This document shows positions 63,319-64,000 of a DNA stretch of 64,000 bases, piece after piece. Every line of letters begins with the position of its first letter. Positions within the stretch are counted from its first letter, which is position 1. Origin of the DNA: Chelativorans salis (GTDB taxonomy: Bacteria; Pseudomonadota; Alphaproteobacteria; Rhizobiales; Rhizobiaceae); the NCBI RefSeq assembly GCF_025336525.1, contig NZ_JAOCZP010000002.1, positions 372,001 through 436,000 of the forward strand. Direction: 5' to 3'. Made by a program: the position numbers and the translations under genes. The notes under the pieces are model-generated. The model made no database searches, had not been told where the DNA came from, and saw nothing but the letters and a program-made list of their open reading frames with translations.

Positions 63319-64000
63319 ATGGATCCGAAAACCGCGCTGCCGCTCAATACCAGTCGCAACATGCCGATACTCGGCCTCGGCACCTGGCAACTGAAGGACG
63401 ATACGGCGGGCACGATCGCCGCCGCCCTAGAGCTCGGCTATCGCCTGATAGACACGGCCGTGGATTACGGAACGCAGCCAGGCATCGGCGAAGGCATCCG
63501 TCGCAGTGGCGTCGAACGTTCCGATTTCTATCTCGTCACCAAGGTGGAAGAGACGGACGACGCCTATGAGGCGACCCGCGCATATCTGGGCGAACTCGGC
63601 CTCGACTACGCAGATCTCATGCTCATACACCGCCCGCCGTCATCCGGCCCCGGCGAGGACCTGTGGCGCGGGCTGATCAAGGCGAAAGAGGACGGCCTTA
63701 CGAGGGACATCGGCGTCAGCAATTATTCCACCGACCGTATCGACCGCCTGATCGATGCCACTGGCGAGGTGCCGGCGGTCAACCAGATCGAGTGGAGCCC
63801 GTTCGGCTACAGCGACGACATGCTGCGCTACGGGCGGGAGAAGAACATGGTCATCCAGGCCTATAGCCCGCTGACGCGCGGCAAGCGGCTCGACGATACC
63901 ACACTCGGCGAGATCGCCGGCAAGCACGGCAAGTCGCCGGCCCAGGTGCTGATCCGCTGGAACCTGCAACGCGGCACGGCAGCCGTACCGAAGGCCAATC
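63319..64000 (+). CDS. aldo/keto reductase (partial, runs off the window)
   Basis: The first 227 residues are visible. The family blocks are ILGLGTWQLKDD, LIDTAVDYGTQPGIGEGI (Asp and Tyr), LVTKVEE (Lys), LIHRPP (His), GVSNYSTDRI and QAYSPLTRGKRL. NAD(P)H-dependent reduction of a carbonyl; substrate unknown. I start at the ATG at 63319, which has AGGAG six bases upstream; the ATG at 63313 is too close to it. Confidence 0.88.
   Translation, partial: MDPKTALPLNTSRNMPILGLGTWQLKDDTAGTIAAALELGYRLIDTAVDYGTQPGIGEGIRRSGVERSDFYLVTKVEETDDAYEATRAYLGELGLDYADLMLIHRPPSSGPGEDLWRGLIKAKEDGLTRDIGVSNYSTDRIDRLIDATGEVPAVNQIEWSPFGYSDDMLRYGREKNMVIQAYSPLTRGKRLDDTTLGEIAGKHGKSPAQVLIRWNLQRGTAAVPKAN

Overview
The window is GC-rich and gene-dense. 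Its codon use, its rhizobial-type small proteins (two DUF982 proteins, a DUF2293 protein, a UPF0260 protein), its intergenic palindromic repeats and a NuoE-like C-terminal module all point to an alphaproteobacterium of the order Hyphomicrobiales (Rhizobiales), most likely a Phyllobacteriaceae-type soil or aquatic heterotroph. It reads as ordinary chromosome: one tRNA, about 65 protein genes, no phage, no insertion sequence, no CRISPR array.

Layout. 0.1-5 kb: tRNA(CAT), a SIMPL-domain exported protein, small exported and enzyme-like genes, and an OmpA-family protein with a very long Pro/Glu/Ala tract. 5-11.8 kb (minus strand): a vitamin B12 uptake operon led by a cobalamin riboswitch, in the order btuB-like receptor, btuF-like binding protein, permease, ATPase, TonB; each gene of this series overlaps the next by ATGA. 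12-18.9 kb: a four-gene dipeptide/oligopeptide-type ABC importer with a fused double ATPase carrying an unusual tail. 20-23.2 kb: the two subunits of dihydropyrimidine dehydrogenase with a VOC protein between them. 23.2-27.7 kb: small regulator/enzyme pairs (TetR, MarR, Rrf2). 27.7-33 kb: 4-hydroxybenzoate and protocatechuate catabolism (pobA-pcaC-pcaH-pcaG, then pcaB, with a divergent AraC regulator). 33.9-43.2 kb: an NMT1-type ABC importer, dihydropyrimidinase, N-carbamoyl-beta-alanine amidase, cupin, beta-alanine-type transaminase and a divergent RutR-like regulator. 43-50 kb: cytochrome c/DUF305/lipoprotein cluster, a TPP enzyme plus CoA-transferase, CBS, hydrolase and SDR genes. 50-57.6 kb: ettA, a FabH-like synthase, a decayed toxin gene, a SahR-like regulator with metF, and an EamA transporter. 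57.7-59.7 kb: two murein hydrolases. 59.8-64 kb: a serine hydrolase, the betaine-lipid genes btaA-btaB behind a Pho-box array, and a truncated aldo/keto reductase.

How the parts work together. The 20-23 kb and 34-43 kb blocks together encode a complete reductive pyrimidine pathway (uracil/thymine to beta-alanine-type products and on to a semialdehyde) plus a probable importer; both blocks have RutR-like operators and one carries the rutR-like gene. The pob/pca block feeds 4-hydroxybenzoate through protocatechuate ring cleavage, but the enol-lactone hydrolase pcaD is not present here. The B12 operon and the betaine-lipid genes are tied to nutrient status by recognisable cis elements.

I see no clearly new multi-gene defence or mobile system. 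The most unusual observations are a palindromic repeat lying in frame inside the btuF-like coding region, an ABC ATPase fused to a NuoE-type C-terminal module, a MITE-like element inside the pca operon, a frameshifted TumE-type toxin remnant, a four-unit Pho-box array before btaA, and two very small membrane proteins (28 and 53 aa).
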